From Clostridia bacterium (GTDB lineage: Bacteria > Bacillota > Clostridia > Christensenellales > Aristaeellaceae), in contig JAFUWR010000007.1 in assembly GCA_017471125.1 (NCBI GenBank), forward strand, positions 1 through 15,295: a DNA stretch of 15,295 nt, read 5' to 3'. The number at the start of each line of letters is the position of its first letter. Within the stretch, counting starts at the first letter, position 1. The notes under the pieces were generated by a model. The model did no database searches. It saw nothing but the letters and a program-made list of their open reading frames with translations, and was not told the DNA's origin. Shown one piece after another: positions 14,599-15,295 of the stretch. Position numbers and translations under genes: made by a program.

Positions 14599-15295
14599 TT
14601 ACATCAGCGGCTCCATGCCCAGCACGGGATGGCCGACCTCGGTCAGGTAGTTGAGGAGCTCCTCGGGGTCCTCGGTGCAGACGGTCTCGTCAGCGATCAT
14701 GCTGGTGAAGTCGTCGATGCCGTAGAGCTCCTTGGCGGACTCGTTCAGCCTGTCGGCGATCTGCTCCTTCAGGGCCTTCGGCAGCCAGACGATGCGGGCC
14801 AGGCCGCCCTCGGCCTTGATGAACTTCTTGGAGGCGATGAAGTGCTTGCCATGGCCCATGAAGCCGGGGGTCTGCACGCCGCCGCCGGTCATGGAGGCCA
14901 GCTCGGAGAAGCTCATGCCCATGGGGGTCATGCCCACGTGCTCGCGGTTGACGATGACCACGCCGTTGGACAGGGGCTCGATGCCGCAGATGCACTCGAA
15001 GCAGCCGCAGGAGGTCATCGGGTCCTCCATGATGGAGTACAGGGTGACCTGCTCCAGCGCGCCGTGGGAGTACTTGTTGACGGCCTCGTTGACGTCCTCA
15101 TAGCGGCCGACGCGCTCGTCGATCATGCGGGTCTTGGGCACGATCTGGCAGGGGCCGTTGGGGTCGAGCTCGTTGGTGGCCTTGGCGTCCAGCCAGGACA
15201 CTGCGCCGCACAGGCCCAGGCGCTCTGGGGTGACGATGCAGAGGAGGGATGGGGCGAAGGCCTGGCACAGGATGCAGGTGTACAACAGGTCAACG
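14599..15295 (-). CDS. acsB: Acetyl-CoA synthase (CODH/ACS complex), C-terminal part
   Basis: The frame is open from the right edge of the window to the TAA at 14601-14599, giving 231 residues. This is the C-terminal A-cluster domain of the bacterial acetyl-CoA synthase subunit, which joins a methyl group, CO and CoA. All six cysteine ligands of the Ni-Ni-[4Fe4S] centre can be placed by spacing: CILC (fragment 7 and 10), Cys19, Cys29 (in TPERLGLCGAVSW) and the Cys-Gly-Cys of MTSCGCFEC. They correspond to 506/509/518/528/595/597 of the Moorella enzyme. GMTPMGMSFSELASMTGGG and QTPGFMGHGKHF are also family-typical. The N-terminal two thirds of the protein (usual total about 730 residues) lie outside the window. 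Apparent start codons inside this fragment are internal. Confidence 0.95.
   Translation of the reverse strand, partial: VDLLYTCILCQAFAPSLLCIVTPERLGLCGAVSWLDAKATNELDPNGPCQIVPKTRMIDERVGRYEDVNEAVNKYSHGALEQVTLYSIMEDPMTSCGCFECICGIEPLSNGVVIVNREHVGMTPMGMSFSELASMTGGGVQTPGFMGHGKHFIASKKFIKAEGGLARIVWLPKALKEQIADRLNESAKELYGIDDFTSMIADETVCTEDPEELLNYLTEVGHPVLGMEPLM

Overview
The window comes from a GC-rich bacterium. Gene families and signals (AGGAGG ribosome sites, sigma-A type promoters, DUF4180, divergent PAP2, two-CxxC zinc-ribbon proteins) point to Clostridia in the Firmicutes. The right edge carries the C-terminal part of acetyl-CoA synthase with all six A-cluster cysteines. The organism therefore has, or had, a Wood-Ljungdahl pathway. 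A gut-associated acetogen-like clostridium fits, but the species cannot be named from this sequence.

Layout. (1) 1-785, plus strand: the tail of an unidentified protein with an Arg/Gly-rich end, then a six-helix membrane protein resembling the TMEM175/DUF1211 family. (2) 786-1401: a strong promoter, a ~115-nt leader, a small two-zinc-ribbon protein and a clean terminator. (3) 1449-1577: a tandem repeat present in both orientations, able to fold into one large hairpin. (4) 1654-8580, plus strand: a probable six-gene run behind one good promoter. It holds prfC (RF3), a low-GC DUF4180 gene, typA/BipA with a UUG start, an EamA transporter with a histidine-rich tail, recF, and a membrane-anchored zinc-ribbon protein with a Tyr/Asp-rich tail. 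(5) 8586-10664, minus strand: a GGDEF diguanylate cyclase, a divergent PAP2 (DUF212) protein and a 47-residue single-helix protein, ending in a double hairpin that faces the plus-strand run. (6) 10903-13738, plus strand: a two-gene ABCG-like transporter, transcribed divergently from the cyclase. Its ATPase has its own N-terminal membrane domain. Its permease carries seven ~27-residue repeats in the last extracytoplasmic loop. (7) 13751-13889: three different short repeats and hairpins between convergent genes. (8) 13987-15295, minus strand: 5-formyltetrahydrofolate cyclo-ligase downstream of the acsB 3' end, both one-carbon genes.

Functionally the window combines translation-factor GTPases, DNA repair, c-di-GMP synthesis, an unassigned exporter and folate/acetyl-CoA metabolism. 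The least explained items are the repeat-loop ABC transporter, the ~37-bp palindrome midway between the two divergent promoters (10764-10800), the small membrane protein whose last codons lie in a palindromic repeat, and the palindromic repeats in the gaps between transcription units.
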